From the NCBI RefSeq assembly GCF_016908375.1, contig NZ_JAFBDS010000009.1, positions 1 through 64,000 of the forward strand: DNA of 64,000 nucleotides, in the 5' to 3' direction. How positions within the stretch are numbered: position 1 is the first letter of the stretch; each line of letters starts with the position of its first letter. Below are positions 26,945 to 36,023 of this stretch, piece by piece. This DNA is from Amphibacillus cookii. Lineage in GTDB: Bacteria; Bacillota; Bacilli; Bacillales; Amphibacillaceae. The position numbers were made by a program, and so were the translations under genes. A model generated the notes under the pieces. That model did not search any database and was not told where the DNA came from. It was given only the letters and a program-made list of their open reading frames with translations.

Positions 26945-27835
26945 ATGAAGATAGACGGTGTGTTTTCTGGTGGAGGCGTTAAGGCGTTTGCATATATTGG
27001 CGCATTGGAAGCAATTGAAAAGAGAAAATTTGAGTTTGTTCGGTTGGCAGGTAGTTCCGCAGGTGCAATGGTAGCAGGACTAGTAGCAGCAGGTTATCGT
27101 TCATCAGAGTTAAAAGCAATAATGCTTGATCTTGATTTAAAACAATTTCTTGATGGTTCAAAAATGGAAAAGTATTTCCCTTTTTTGAAATGGTTATCAT
27201 TATACAAAACGTTTGGGCTATACAATGGAAAAGTTCTAGAAGAATGGCTGGGTAAACTTTTAGCACAGAAGGGTATTTATACCTTTGGTCAACTTAAAAG
27301 CCATCAATTAAAATTAACAGTTGCTGATTTAACATTAGGTCGCTTAATTATAATTCCGGATGATTTGAAACAAATTTATGGCCTATCACCTGAACAGTTC
27401 TCCGTTGCAAGAGCTATCCGCATGAGTGCAAGCTTACCTTATTTTTTTAAACCAAAAAAGCTCTATGATCAGGAAGTGCGAAAACATTTGATCGTCGATG
27501 GTGCTTTGCTAAGTAGCTTGCCGATTTGGTTATTTAAAAAACCTAATCAAAAGTTAGAACGACCCGTACTTGGTTTTCAATTACAGTCTAAAGAGCAATA
27601 CTTGACGAACCCTCAAATTAACAACGGATTAGCTTACACGAAAACATTAATTATAACGATGCAACATGCACTAGACTTAAAATATATCTCCAAATTAAAT
27701 CAACCGAATATCGTCTTTTTAAATGCTGATCATATTAATATCGCGGATTTTTCCTTAACAAAAGCGACTAGAGAGGAGCTAATAAAAATCGGAGAAGAAA
27801 AAACCAGTGATTTTTTACAAAAACAGTTTAGATAA
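26945..27835 (+). CDS. Patatin-like phospholipase (YqhO)
   Basis: 296 residues from ATG 26945 (AAAGGAG site 7 bases upstream; ATG 26939 is only one base from it). Patatin fold with oxyanion glycines GGGVKAF, nucleophile serine in GSSAG (near residue 38), and catalytic aspartate in DGALLSSLP (near 181). It likely hydrolyses acyl esters of lipids in the cytoplasm or at the membrane; the natural substrate is unknown. Same neighbour of mntR as in B. subtilis. Confidence 0.92.
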   Translation: MKIDGVFSGGGVKAFAYIGALEAIEKRKFEFVRLAGSSAGAMVAGLVAAGYRSSELKAIMLDLDLKQFLDGSKMEKYFPFLKWLSLYKTFGLYNGKVLEEWLGKLLAQKGIYTFGQLKSHQLKLTVADLTLGRLIIIPDDLKQIYGLSPEQFSVARAIRMSASLPYFFKPKKLYDQEVRKHLIVDGALLSSLPIWLFKKPNQKLERPVLGFQLQSKEQYLTNPQINNGLAYTKTLIITMQHALDLKYISKLNQPNIVFLNADHINIADFSLTKATREELIKIGEEKTSDFLQKQFR

Positions 27836-27937
27836 CTTGATGGAAAAGAGCTTCTACACATGTTTGCTATTTTCTACCAAGTTATAACAGGGTCATGTGA
27901 ATAAGGAAATGGGTAAAAAAGGATTGCTAGGCAATTG

Positions 27938-28188
27938 TTTATCACAGATAACCGCCCGTAAAAAGCCCGCCTCAAAATAGAGGGTATGCTCATCTATTAA
28001 GGCGGGAGATAACGGGCGCCAGTGCCCTGATTCACTCAACTAACTAAACCATCAGTGGGTGGGTAAGATCGTAGACTAAAACCGCCACGTCCTGTGGCAA
28101 CGTCTGCATAACCTACATCCTGTAGGCCCACGTCTGCATGACCTACATCCTGTAGACCTCAGCCTGCGGGTTGCTGGTTCGTTTTATA
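27938..28188 (+). repeat. Repeat I copy D (full length)
   Basis: Starts TTTATCACAGATAAC. Head hairpin CGCCCGT (27953-27959) / ACGGGCG (28012-28018) with inner CCCGCCT (27966) / AGGCGGG (28000). One GCCAC module and two CCTACA modules, no TTTAAGAAGGA module. The tail end GTTCGTTTTATAA overlaps the stop and last leucine codon of yqhP. It fills most of the 348-base gap after yqhO. Confidence 0.9.
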
Positions 28189-28558
28189 ATGATGCACGTC
28201 CCTTTCTATTTGATTTTTTTCCATCAATCACCCTGAGATGTGGCGGATTACCGGAACGCTTCCTACTAATAGGTGAAACTGATTTTGGTCTTGCGTGCTT
28301 TGCTTTTGTTATAGTTGATTTTTTATTACGTCTTTTTGATTGTTTAACGGCTTGTCGATATTTCTTTAGCTCATTCGTTGTTGGTTTCCTTAGAAAAAAG
28401 AAATAGACTAAAAGATAAACAATCGCAACACCACCAATAATTGTCATGCTATTTCTAAGAAAGCTTGACGAGTTAAAGAATAATTGATTAAACAATCCTA
28501 ATCCAGCTAAGCAAAGTAATAGATAAATCATGAGAGGGGTACGGTAATTTCTTTTCAT
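28184..28558 (-). CDS. YqhP-like membrane protein (SA1362 family)
   Basis: 124 residues: two membrane helices (about 9-27 and 38-56), then a basic tail rich in Lys/Arg ending PHLRVIDGKKSNRKGRASL. The HLRVIDGK stretch is typical of the family. The stop codon and final leucine codon come from the end of Repeat I copy D, so the natural C-terminus may have been altered by the insertion. A second, short Repeat I copy (E) lies 30 bases upstream of its start. Function unknown. Confidence 0.8.
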   Translation of the reverse strand: MKRNYRTPLMIYLLLCLAGLGLFNQLFFNSSSFLRNSMTIIGGVAIVYLLVYFFFLRKPTTNELKKYRQAVKQSKRRNKKSTITKAKHARPKSVSPISRKRSGNPPHLRVIDGKKSNRKGRASL

Positions 28559-28588
28559 TGGATGACCTCATTTCTTTGATCAAAGTTA

Positions 28589-28642
28589 TTTTATCACAGA
28601 TAACCGTCCGTAAAACACCCACTGATTGAAGATTCGTTTTAT
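28589..28642 (+). repeat. Repeat I copy E (minimal, ends only)
   Basis: 54 bp joining the head end (TTTATCACAGATAACCGTCC) directly to the tail end (ACTGATTGAAGATTCG then TTTTATT). All hairpin arms between them are deleted. It lies in the divergent yqhP-yqhR region. Confidence 0.8.
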
Positions 28643-28780
28643 TAATCTTTTCCCTCATTATTAATTTTGTAATCAATCATTTACATATATTATCGTCAAT
28701 AGACAATATTTTATTCAGAAAACCATATATTGAATAAATCTTTTTAGCTTTGGTTAACTTATCATTTGAGGTGAAGCGAA

Positions 28781-29269
28781 ATGTTAGATAACAATAGAAA
28801 AGCAGAAACGATTCAAGTTTTAAGATGGCGAGTTTGTGTAACAGGTTTGTTTGCTGGGCTTTTCTGGGGCTCTATAGCTGCCATCGCATCCTTTTTTAAA
28901 TTTACAAAAGTTACCCCTTATACACTGATTTTCGATCCATGGACAAATGAACAATGGATCAGTCGTTGGTTTAGTGAAATGATTTCCATAATTGTTATTA
29001 GCATTATATCTATTTTTATTGCATTTGTTTATTATTTATTCTTAAGACGGTTAATAGGTATAACGCCAGGGGTTTTATTTGGTTTAGCGATATGGTTAGT
29101 CATCTTTCTTATTTTTTCGAATTGGTTTCCTGCCATACCAAGACTTGCAGAGCTTGATCAGCATACTTTGGTAACCACACTTTGTATTATGATTATGTAT
29201 GGTGTTTTTATTGGCTACACCATTTCCTATGATTTTATGGATCAACAACCAACTGACAAGGGTAAATGA
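28781..29269 (+). CDS. YqhR family membrane protein
   Basis: 162 residues with four membrane helices (about 18-38, 66-88, 95-115, 130-148) and a conserved N-terminal QVLRWRVCVTGLFAGLFWGS stretch. Position upstream of the Xaa-Pro peptidase and efp is as in B. subtilis yqhR. Function unknown. Start ATG follows GAGGTGAAGCG. Confidence 0.85.
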   Translation: MLDNNRKAETIQVLRWRVCVTGLFAGLFWGSIAAIASFFKFTKVTPYTLIFDPWTNEQWISRWFSEMISIIVISIISIFIAFVYYLFLRRLIGITPGVLFGLAIWLVIFLIFSNWFPAIPRLAELDQHTLVTTLCIMIMYGVFIGYTISYDFMDQQPTDKGK

Positions 29270-29362
29270 ACAGATGATATTGTCGTCAAAACATATTAAT
29301 ATGTGATACACTTAATTTAGAGTGAATATTTAATTGATCTTTTAGAAGGGTGGAACATATTG

Positions 29363-30424
29363 ATGGACAAAATAAAGCAAGTCCGTGAAGTGTTAATTGA
29401 ACAAGACTTAGATGCTCTAATTATCACTAATGCATACAATCGTCGCTACATTAGTCAATTTACAGGTACTGCTGGTGTTGTATTAATAACAAGAGATAAA
29501 CAATTTTTTATAACAGATTTTCGTTACATCGAGCAGGCGAATCAACAAGCCCTTGATTTCGAAATTATAGAACATAAAAAATCTGCTATTGATGAATTGC
29601 ATCTATTGAGTGAACAATATCAACTTAAGCGGATTGGATTTGAGCAGAATGATTTTTCATTTGCTATGTTTCAACAATATGATCAACGTATTGAGGCTAA
29701 GCTCATTCCTACTGATCAGATAATAGAGAATATTAGAATGATTAAAACAGATGAAGAGTTAGCGATTATGCAGGAAGCTGCATACATATCAGATGCTGCT
29801 TATGATCACATACTTAAAACGGTGCAACCGGGTATGGGTGAAATTGAAGTGGCAAATGAATTAGAGTTTTTTATGAGAAAAAAAGGGGCCACATCATCGA
29901 GTTTTGATATTATTGTTGCATCTGGCTATCGCTCTGCTCTCCCGCATGGTGTAGCTTCTGAGAAAAAAATTGAAAATGGAGAATTAGTTACATTAGATTT
30001 CGGTGCACTGTATCAGGGCTACTGCTCTGATATGACAAGAACGTTTGCTGTAGGTGAAATATCTGAAGAACTTCATGATATTTACTCCACTGTACTGGAT
30101 GCACATTTGAAAGGGCTAGAAGGTACGAAAGCTGGTTTAACTGGTAAAGAAGCAGATGCACTAGCGCGTGATTATATTAAAGAGAAAGGCTATGGACAAT
30201 ATTTTGGACACGGAACTGGCCATGGACTAGGTTTGGAAGTCCATGAAAGCCCACGGCTTGCACCAACATCAACAACAGTCTTGAAAGAGAATATGGTGGT
30301 GACCGTGGAACCGGGAATCTATATCCCTAAAGTTGGGGGCTGTCGAATTGAAGATGACATTATCATTACGGCAGATGGCAATAGAAGCTTGAATAAAGCA
30401 CCAAAAGAACTTATTATATTATAG
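29363..30424 (+). CDS. Xaa-Pro aminopeptidase, M24 family (YqhT)
   Basis: 353 residues from ATG 29363 (GAAGGGTGG site upstream). N-terminal creatinase-like domain (1-125) and C-terminal pita-bread M24 catalytic domain. Metal ligands: D in [20 protein letters not shown] (two aspartates), H in [15 protein letters not shown] in TVEPGIY, and E in RIEDDI. It removes N-terminal residues before proline in the cytoplasm. It is directly upstream of efp, which relieves ribosome stalling on proline runs. Confidence 0.94.
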   Translation: MDKIKQVREVLIEQDLDALIITNAYNRRYISQFTGTAGVVLITRDKQFFITDFRYIEQANQQALDFEIIEHKKSAIDELHLLSEQYQLKRIGFEQNDFSFAMFQQYDQRIEAKLIPTDQIIENIRMIKTDEELAIMQEAAYISDAAYDHILKTVQPGMGEIEVANELEFFMRKKGATSSSFDIIVASGYRSALPHGVASEKKIENGELVTLDFGALYQGYCSDMTRTFAVGEISEELHDIYSTVLDAHLKGLEGTKAGLTGKEADALARDYIKEKGYGQYFGHGTGHGLGLEVHESPRLAPTSTTVLKENMVVTVEPGIYIPKVGGCRIEDDIIITADGNRSLNKAPKELIIL

Positions 30425-30510
30425 GTGTAGCTTATAAAAAGTTTAACAAGCTTTACTACACAAACTTACTTACAATAATTTTTACAAGAGGGTATGAGGG
30501 AGGAACCACT

Positions 30511-31071
30511 ATGATTTCAGTAAATGATTTTAAAACGGGCTTGACCATAGAAGTAGGTGGTGATATATGGCAAGTGATGGAGTTTCAACACGTTAAACCA
30601 GGTAAAGGAGCTGCCTTTGTTCGCTCAAAGCTACGGAATTTAAGAAATGGCAATATCCAAGATAAGACATTTAGAGCTGGCGAAAAGGTTGAAAAAGCAC
30701 ATATTGATAATCGAAAAATGCAATATTTATATGCTTCAGGTGAAATGCACACGTTTATGGATATGGAAACTTATGAGCAAACTGAAATTGCTGCAAGTCA
30801 AATCAGCTATGAATTAAAGTTTTTAAAAGAAAATATGGAAGTGAATATTATCTCTTATCAAGGTGAGACTTTGGGTGTCTCTTTACCAAACAACGTGGAA
30901 TTAGAAGTGGTGGAAACAGAACCTGGGATTAAAGGGGACACGGCTAGTGGTGGCTCTAAACCAGCGGTAATGGAAACAGGCTTAACGGTGCAAGTTCCGT
31001 TCTTCGTCAACGTTGGTGAACGATTAATCGTAAGTACATCAGATGGTAAATATGTATCACGAGCACAATAA
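30511..31071 (+). CDS. efp: Translation elongation factor P
   Basis: 186 residues, three OB-like domains. It binds between P and E sites and promotes peptide bond formation at polyproline. Lys32 at the tip (VKPGKGAAF) is the residue modified in B. subtilis by 5-aminopentanol. The C-terminal signature ([24 protein letters not shown]) is complete. Start ATG follows GGGAGGAACC. A strong terminator follows. Confidence 0.98.
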   Translation: MISVNDFKTGLTIEVGGDIWQVMEFQHVKPGKGAAFVRSKLRNLRNGNIQDKTFRAGEKVEKAHIDNRKMQYLYASGEMHTFMDMETYEQTEIAASQISYELKFLKENMEVNIISYQGETLGVSLPNNVELEVVETEPGIKGDTASGGSKPAVMETGLTVQVPFFVNVGERLIVSTSDGKYVSRAQ

Positions 31072-31096
31072 CGACATAAATAGATAAGTTATGATG

Positions 31097-31131
31097 AAGG
31101 CAAGAGGGCATTTATTCCTCTTGCCTTTTTT
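31097..31131 (+). terminator. Terminator of efp
   Basis: AAGGCAAGAGG / CCTCTTGCCTT stem with TTTTT. Confidence 0.95.
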
Positions 31132-31222
31132 GATTTAGACGAACACCTATATTGAATAAATTTGAGAGATAAGCTAGCGAGGGCTGAAGTGTATATTTTA
31201 AATCATTCAATCAATTCTCTCA

Positions 31223-31251
31223 GTCATATTCATATATGGTAATCATATATT
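31223..31251 (+). promoter_or_regulatory. SigE-type promoter of the spoIIIA operon
   Basis: GTCATATT at 31223-31230, 13-base spacer, CATATATT at 31244-31251. This fits the known mother-cell SigE pattern (xkCATATT, 13-15 bases, CATAxAxT) and lies 38 bases before the spoIIIAA start. The B. subtilis operon is also SigE-dependent. Confidence 0.7.
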
Positions 31252-31288
31252 AGAAATAATGATAGCTTGGTTTATAAGGAGGGTATAT

Positions 31289-32263
31289 ATGGTTGCTGAT
31301 CAACTCATAGCTTTATTCCCTGAACATTATCATCAAAAACTAAGGATGTTAAATAATGATTGGAAGGATATTGAAGAAATTAGAGTGCGAATAAATCGTC
31401 CATTAGAAATTATTAAACAAGCAACCTATAAAAGTTTTGAAGATATGGTAGTTAATGAATTAGATGGTCAGTTTATTTTGAACCAATTAAGTGAATATTC
31501 GCGTTATCGGTTAGAAGAAGAATTACGAAATGGTTATATCACAATAGCTGGTGGACATCGTGTTGGGATAACAGGTAAAACGGTATTACAGCATGGTGCC
31601 GTTAAACAAATTCAAAGTATTTCGTCATTTAATATTAGAGTTGCTAAGCAAAAAATTGGGTGTGCCAATCAAATGATTAAGTATATAAAAGCAAACTGTA
31701 GCTACTTTAATACACTTATAATTGGTCCACCACAATCCGGAAAAACAACCTTGCTACGTGATTTATCACGATTAATAGGGGACGGTTGGGGCAATATTGT
31801 TGCAATGAAAGTAGGGATTATTGATGAGAGATCTGAGATAGCAGGATGTAAAAATGGTATTCCTAATTATCAAATAGGTCTTCGAACAGACATATTGGAT
31901 GGTTGTCCAAAAAAAGAAGGCATGATGATGATGATACGCTCTATGTCTCCAGACGTTTTAATTGTTGACGAAATCGGCTCAAAAGACGATTGTTGTGCCA
32001 TTCAAGAAGCCATCCGATCCGGTGTTAGTGTGATATGTACAGCACACAGTGATAGCTATGCCAACCTTAAAAAAAGAGAACCATTACGTTCTTTAATAGA
32101 ACAACAATATTTTGAGCGATTTATTCTTTTAGGTCGACACGAACGAAATCAAGCTCAAGTGCTAAATAGTAAGGGACAAGTTATCGAGATGAACCGGGGG
32201 GATAACTATGAACTGGATTGGAGCAATACTCTTGATAAGCGCTTGCTCCTTGATCGGATTTGA
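31289..32263 (+). CDS. spoIIIAA: Stage III sporulation protein AA (ATPase)
   Basis: 324 residues from ATG 31289 (AAGGAGGG 5 bases upstream). AAA/secretion-type ATPase of the SpoIIIA-SpoIIQ feeding channel, in the mother cell. Walker A IIGPPQSGKTTLLRDL near 148-163, and Walker B VLIVDEIGS near 225. The upstream region GHRVGITGKT is conserved in SpoIIIAA. First gene of eight; the 3' end overlaps spoIIIAB by 56 bases. Confidence 0.96.
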   Translation: MVADQLIALFPEHYHQKLRMLNNDWKDIEEIRVRINRPLEIIKQATYKSFEDMVVNELDGQFILNQLSEYSRYRLEEELRNGYITIAGGHRVGITGKTVLQHGAVKQIQSISSFNIRVAKQKIGCANQMIKYIKANCSYFNTLIIGPPQSGKTTLLRDLSRLIGDGWGNIVAMKVGIIDERSEIAGCKNGIPNYQIGLRTDILDGCPKKEGMMMMIRSMSPDVLIVDEIGSKDDCCAIQEAIRSGVSVICTAHSDSYANLKKREPLRSLIEQQYFERFILLGRHERNQAQVLNSKGQVIEMNRGDNYELDWSNTLDKRLLLDRI

Positions 32264-32717
32264 TCATGCTAATCGATTAAAAAAGAGACCTGAACAACTT
32301 CTGCTATTAAAAAATGCCTTGCAGATAATGGAAGCAGAAATAATCTATAGCCAATTTCCAATTTCAGATATTTGTTTGCATATTGCAAATCAAATAAGCA
32401 AGCCAGTTGATGTCTTTTTTAATAATATTGGCGTACAAATGAAAAATAACAATCAATTAGATAGTTTATGGAAAGAAGAAATCGAGCAGTTAGATATAAG
32501 TTCTTCTTTAGATCGAAAAGACCTTGACATCTTACGGCAATTTGGTGCTACATTGGGACACTATGATTTAGATCAACAACAAAAGCAACTACAGTTAACA
32601 CTGCTTCATTTAGACCGACTGCTAACAGAAGCGCAAAATAATTATTTGCTATTTAGTAAAGTGTATCGTGGAATTGGAATACTCACCGGTATTTTGCTTG
32701 CACTTATCTTGATATAG
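32208..32717 (+). CDS. spoIIIAB: Stage III sporulation protein AB
   Basis: 169 residues, GspF-like small membrane protein. Hydrophobic N-terminus (2-17) and C-terminal helix (150-169, GIGILTGILLALILI) flank a helical cytoplasmic domain. ATG 32208 follows GGGGGGAT inside spoIIIAA, so translation is coupled. It likely forms the channel platform with SpoIIIAA. Confidence 0.94.
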   Translation: MNWIGAILLISACSLIGFDHANRLKKRPEQLLLLKNALQIMEAEIIYSQFPISDICLHIANQISKPVDVFFNNIGVQMKNNNQLDSLWKEEIEQLDISSSLDRKDLDILRQFGATLGHYDLDQQQKQLQLTLLHLDRLLTEAQNNYLLFSKVYRGIGILTGILLALILI

Positions 32718-32732
32718 AAAGGGGTAGATAAT

Positions 32733-32939
32733 ATGCACCAAGATGCTTCAATAATATTCCAAATTGCGGGAATTGGAATTGTCGTGGCGATGATCCACAC
32801 CATCCTTAAACAACTAGGGAAAGAAGAGTATGCTCAATTTATTACATTAGTTGGTTTTATTATTGTATTAATGATGGTAATGGATAGCATTGCAGATCTT
32901 TTTCAACAAATAAAATCTGTTTTTTTATTCCAAGGCTAA
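32733..32939 (+). CDS. spoIIIAC: Stage III sporulation protein AC
   Basis: 68 residues with two membrane helices (about 8-26 and 36-56). The pattern IFQIAGIGIVVAMIHTILKQ and KEEYAQFITLVGFIIVLMMV is diagnostic for SpoIIIAC. Integral part of the mother-cell channel. Start follows GAAAGGGGT. Confidence 0.96.
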   Translation: MHQDASIIFQIAGIGIVVAMIHTILKQLGKEEYAQFITLVGFIIVLMMVMDSIADLFQQIKSVFLFQG

Positions 32940-32943
32940 AGTT

Positions 32944-33333
32944 ATGTTTATTGTTCAGATCATAATGATCGGAATAGTAGCTAGTCTACTCATTACGCTA
33001 ATAAAGCCCTACCAACCAACTATTGCAATGGTCATGCTTATTATCACAACATGCTTACTTTTCTATTTTATACTATCACCTTTAGGTGAAATTATTGATT
33101 TACTGCGATCTTTAGCTGGTCAATTTCAGCTTGACTTTATTTATTTAGATACGATCTTTCAAATTATCGGTATTGCATATTTAACGGAATTAGGATCTCA
33201 ATTAACGAAAGACGCCGGACTTAACTCTATTGCAACTAAAATTGAATTAGTAGGTAAAGTGTTTATTTTAATTGTATCAGTTCCCGTACTCACTGCAGTA
33301 ATTGAAGCCATTATTCACTTTATTCCAAATTAA
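32944..33333 (+). CDS. spoIIIAD: Stage III sporulation protein AD
   Basis: 129 residues, four membrane helices (about 4-22, 28-48, 68-85, 103-125). Contains the SpoIIIAD stretch IIGIAYLTELGSQLTKDAGL. Starts 5 bases after spoIIIAC with a weak site, so it probably depends on coupling. Confidence 0.95.
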   Translation: MFIVQIIMIGIVASLLITLIKPYQPTIAMVMLIITTCLLFYFILSPLGEIIDLLRSLAGQFQLDFIYLDTIFQIIGIAYLTELGSQLTKDAGLNSIATKIELVGKVFILIVSVPVLTAVIEAIIHFIPN

Positions 33334-33356
33334 GTGAATTTTCCGGGGAGGCAAAC

Positions 33357-34538
33357 ATGCAAGTTACGAACAAAGCATTATATATGGTAATCGTCTTGTT
33401 TTTCTCTGTTCAATCATTAAGTTATGCACAAACGACAGAAATACCCCAGGAAGAAAATGAAAATATTGACCTCTTTGATGAACTGAATCTATCCGACTTT
33501 GAAGCATATTGGGATGAAATTAGATATGAATACCAAGACTATTTGCCAGAAGTTGAAAGAATGACAGTAAAGGACTTAATAAATAGTAATCATTCATTAT
33601 CGATTAAAGACTGGATAGTAGCTTTTATTAACATGATTGGCTATGAGGTTATCGCGAATGGCAAGTTACTTGGACAGCTTATTGTCATTACGATTATCTC
33701 TGCATTAATTAAAAATATCCAAACAGCATTTCACTCAGAATCGATTAGTACCGTCGCTAACTTCGTTCTAATGTTACTATTAACTACTCTAGCCTTACAA
33801 AGCTTTAGTGTAGTCAGTCAATTAATTACGACCACCATAGATCAAATGCATGGTTTTATAATAGCACTTTTACCCTTATTACTAGGTTTGATGGCAACTT
33901 TAGGGGGTGTTATTTCGATATCTTTTTTTCATCCCGTCATCGTTACGTTTCTCCATTTAATCGTTGTCTTAACAGATAAGGTGATATTGAAACTCATTTT
34001 CTTTTCATTCCTTTTACATTTAGTGAGCTTACTAAACAAAACGTTCCAATTAACTAAATTAGCTGATTTATTCAGACAAATCGCACTCGGTATGCTAATG
34101 ATTAGCTTGACCGTTTTTTTAACCGTTTTATCTGTCCAGGGAGCAACAACAGCGATTCAAGATGGTTTAGCTATCAAAACAACCAAATTTGTTACTAATA
34201 ATTTCATTCCAGTGGTTGGCCGAATGTTTTCTGAGGCAACAGATACTATATTTGCAGTTACACAAGTATTGAAAAATGGTCTGGGAATCTTCGGCTTAGT
34301 AACAATATTATTAATTGTTGGTATACCAATTATTAAAGTTGCTATGATAGGTTTCAGTTATAAAATGGCGGCTGCAATTCTCCAACCTATAGGTGAGAGT
34401 CAAATTGTTAAGTGTGTATCGATAATTGCTGAACACATTTTTTATTTATTGGCTGTTTTATTAGTTGTTTCATTCATGTTTTTAATGACGATTGTTATGC
34501 TGCTTATTGCAAGTAATTTAACATTAATGATTCGATAA
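33357..34538 (+). CDS. spoIIIAE: Stage III sporulation protein AE
   Basis: 393 residues. N-terminal signal peptide (about 1-24), an extracytoplasmic acidic region, then about seven membrane helices. Polytopic core of the SpoIIIA complex. Start ATG follows GGGGAGGC. The stop codon TAA (34536-34538) consists of bases belonging to the end of Repeat I copy F (ATAAAACGAAC), so the C-terminus may be slightly changed from the ancestral form. Confidence 0.95.
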   Translation: MQVTNKALYMVIVLFFSVQSLSYAQTTEIPQEENENIDLFDELNLSDFEAYWDEIRYEYQDYLPEVERMTVKDLINSNHSLSIKDWIVAFINMIGYEVIANGKLLGQLIVITIISALIKNIQTAFHSESISTVANFVLMLLLTTLALQSFSVVSQLITTTIDQMHGFIIALLPLLLGLMATLGGVISISFFHPVIVTFLHLIVVLTDKVILKLIFFSFLLHLVSLLNKTFQLTKLADLFRQIALGMLMISLTVFLTVLSVQGATTAIQDGLAIKTTKFVTNNFIPVVGRMFSEATDTIFAVTQVLKNGLGIFGLVTILLIVGIPIIKVAMIGFSYKMAAAILQPIGESQIVKCVSIIAEHIFYLLAVLLVVSFMFLMTIVMLLIASNLTLMIR

Positions 34539-34756
34539 AACGAACATAATCTGTGGGCGGAGGACTACAGGATGTAGGTTATGCAGACGTTGCCACAGGA
34601 CGTGGCGGTCTTAGTCTGTAATCCTCTTTTAAGGACGTGGCGACCTTAGTCTGTAATCCTTCTTAAAGATGTGGCAGTTTTAGTCTACGATCTTACCCAC
34701 CCACTGATTGATTATTGATTTGAGTTGGCTTGTTATGGACGGTTATCTGTGATAAA
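34535..34756 (-). repeat. Repeat I copy F inside the spoIIIA operon
   Basis: Inverted orientation. The tail end starts in the last codons of spoIIIAE, and the head end GTGATAAA finishes one base before the GGAGG of spoIIIAF. It has two TTTAAGAAGGA-type modules, one GCCAC module and one CCTACA module. The head hairpin is degenerate (the 3' arm is deleted). The spoIIIAE-AF gap is otherwise only the ribosome site. Confidence 0.92.
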
Positions 34757-34766
34757 GGAGGCTGAA

Positions 34767-35375
34767 ATGACCTATTTAGTGAATTGGATTAGTCAAATCA
34801 TTATATTAATGATGTTTATGGTGATTATTAGCATGATTTTACCTGATCATAAAATGAAAAAGTATGTTCAATTCTCTCTATCTCTCATTTTTATATTGTT
34901 TTTTATTCAGCCGATTACTGAATTATTTAATCTTAATATCGGTAGTGAATCAGACAAAGTTATTGACTTTCTTTTTGACGATGATGCAAGTAAATCGGTG
35001 GAGGATGGGATTGAACTGCAAAAAAAAGAAATACAAGCCTACAATGATGCATATGTTATAGAAGAGCTAGCCAATCAGTTGAAAAATAATATAGAAGAAT
35101 CACTCATAAATGAATTCGGATATACACTAACCGATGTTGTAATAGACCCAGCATTATCAGGATCACTTGATTTTCAAGACTTAATATTTCATTTCTACTT
35201 TGACCAAGCTCAACAGCATACAGGAGAAATTGCTCCAATTACAATTGATCAAACGGATCAAAGTCATCAAGAACATGATGACTTCGATTATGACAGACCC
35301 ACGCTATTAAATTGGTTAAGTCAGGAACTAGAAGTAGATCAAGAACAAGTTATTTTGTACTGGGAGGGGGGGTAG
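34767..35375 (+). CDS. spoIIIAF: Stage III sporulation protein AF
   Basis: 202 residues from ATG 34767, just after GGAGG. An earlier in-frame ATG (34725) lies within the repeat and is rejected. Two N-terminal membrane helices (about 5-25 and 32-52), then an extracytoplasmic ring-building-motif domain. Part of the ring stack with SpoIIIAG and AH. Length matches B. subtilis (206). Confidence 0.93.
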   Translation: MTYLVNWISQIIILMMFMVIISMILPDHKMKKYVQFSLSLIFILFFIQPITELFNLNIGSESDKVIDFLFDDDASKSVEDGIELQKKEIQAYNDAYVIEELANQLKNNIEESLINEFGYTLTDVVIDPALSGSLDFQDLIFHFYFDQAQQHTGEIAPITIDQTDQSHQEHDDFDYDRPTLLNWLSQELEVDQEQVILYWEGG

Positions 35376-35377
35376 CA

Positions 35378-36022
35378 TTGGACAATCCATTTAAGAAAAT
35401 GCTCGATTGGTTAAGTCAACAGCAAGGAAGTAAATCTAAGTTTAGTAAGTCTAGTTATCTAATAATTTTAGCGTGTATAGGTGTTTTTTTACTTTTGCTT
35501 AACCAATGGTTCACTCATGATGATCAGGCAACAGAGAATGGCATTAATGAACCCGAGAGCGCAGAGAGAAGTGAGACGGATGTGTTTCTGAATAAAAGTA
35601 GTGATGATCCGCTCTTTGAACTCGAACAGGTTTATCAGGATGACTTAGCAAATATGCTTGAAATGATTAATGGTGTGGCTGAAGTAGAAGTTATGGTGAA
35701 TTTGGATGCAACAGGTGAACAAGTATTTGAAAAAAATTTAATTGTTGGAACACAAACGACAGTCGAAACAGATCAAGGAGGTGGGACAAGAAATATTGAA
35801 GATTTAACTGAAGAACAGCAAATAGTCATTATTAGACAAGGGGAACAAGAAATCCCTTTAGTTGTTCAAAGTAAAAAACCGACCGTTCGAGGAGTTTTAG
35901 TTGTAGCAGAAGGTGTAGAGCAAATGCATCTTAAGCAGTCGGTAACAGAAGCAGTCTCACGTGTATTAGATGTTCCGCCACATCGAATATCAATTATGCC
36001 AAGGAGTAAAGGAGAGGGTTAA
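35378..36022 (+). CDS. spoIIIAG: Stage III sporulation protein AG
   Basis: 214 residues from TTG 35378, three bases after the spoIIIAF stop, with GGGAGGGGGG upstream. One membrane helix (about 25-42), then the ring-building domain ending RVLDVPPHRISIMPR. It forms the large ring of the channel in the intermembrane space. An upstream ATG at 35312 lies inside spoIIIAF and is not used. Confidence 0.94.
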   Translation: MDNPFKKMLDWLSQQQGSKSKFSKSSYLIILACIGVFLLLLNQWFTHDDQATENGINEPESAERSETDVFLNKSSDDPLFELEQVYQDDLANMLEMINGVAEVEVMVNLDATGEQVFEKNLIVGTQTTVETDQGGGTRNIEDLTEEQQIVIIRQGEQEIPLVVQSKKPTVRGVLVVAEGVEQMHLKQSVTEAVSRVLDVPPHRISIMPRSKGEG

Positions 36023-36023
36023 C

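Noticed and set aside
34725-34766. Earlier in-frame ATG for spoIIIAF
   Set aside because: It lies in Repeat I copy F, upstream of the only good ribosome site, and would add residues not found in the family.
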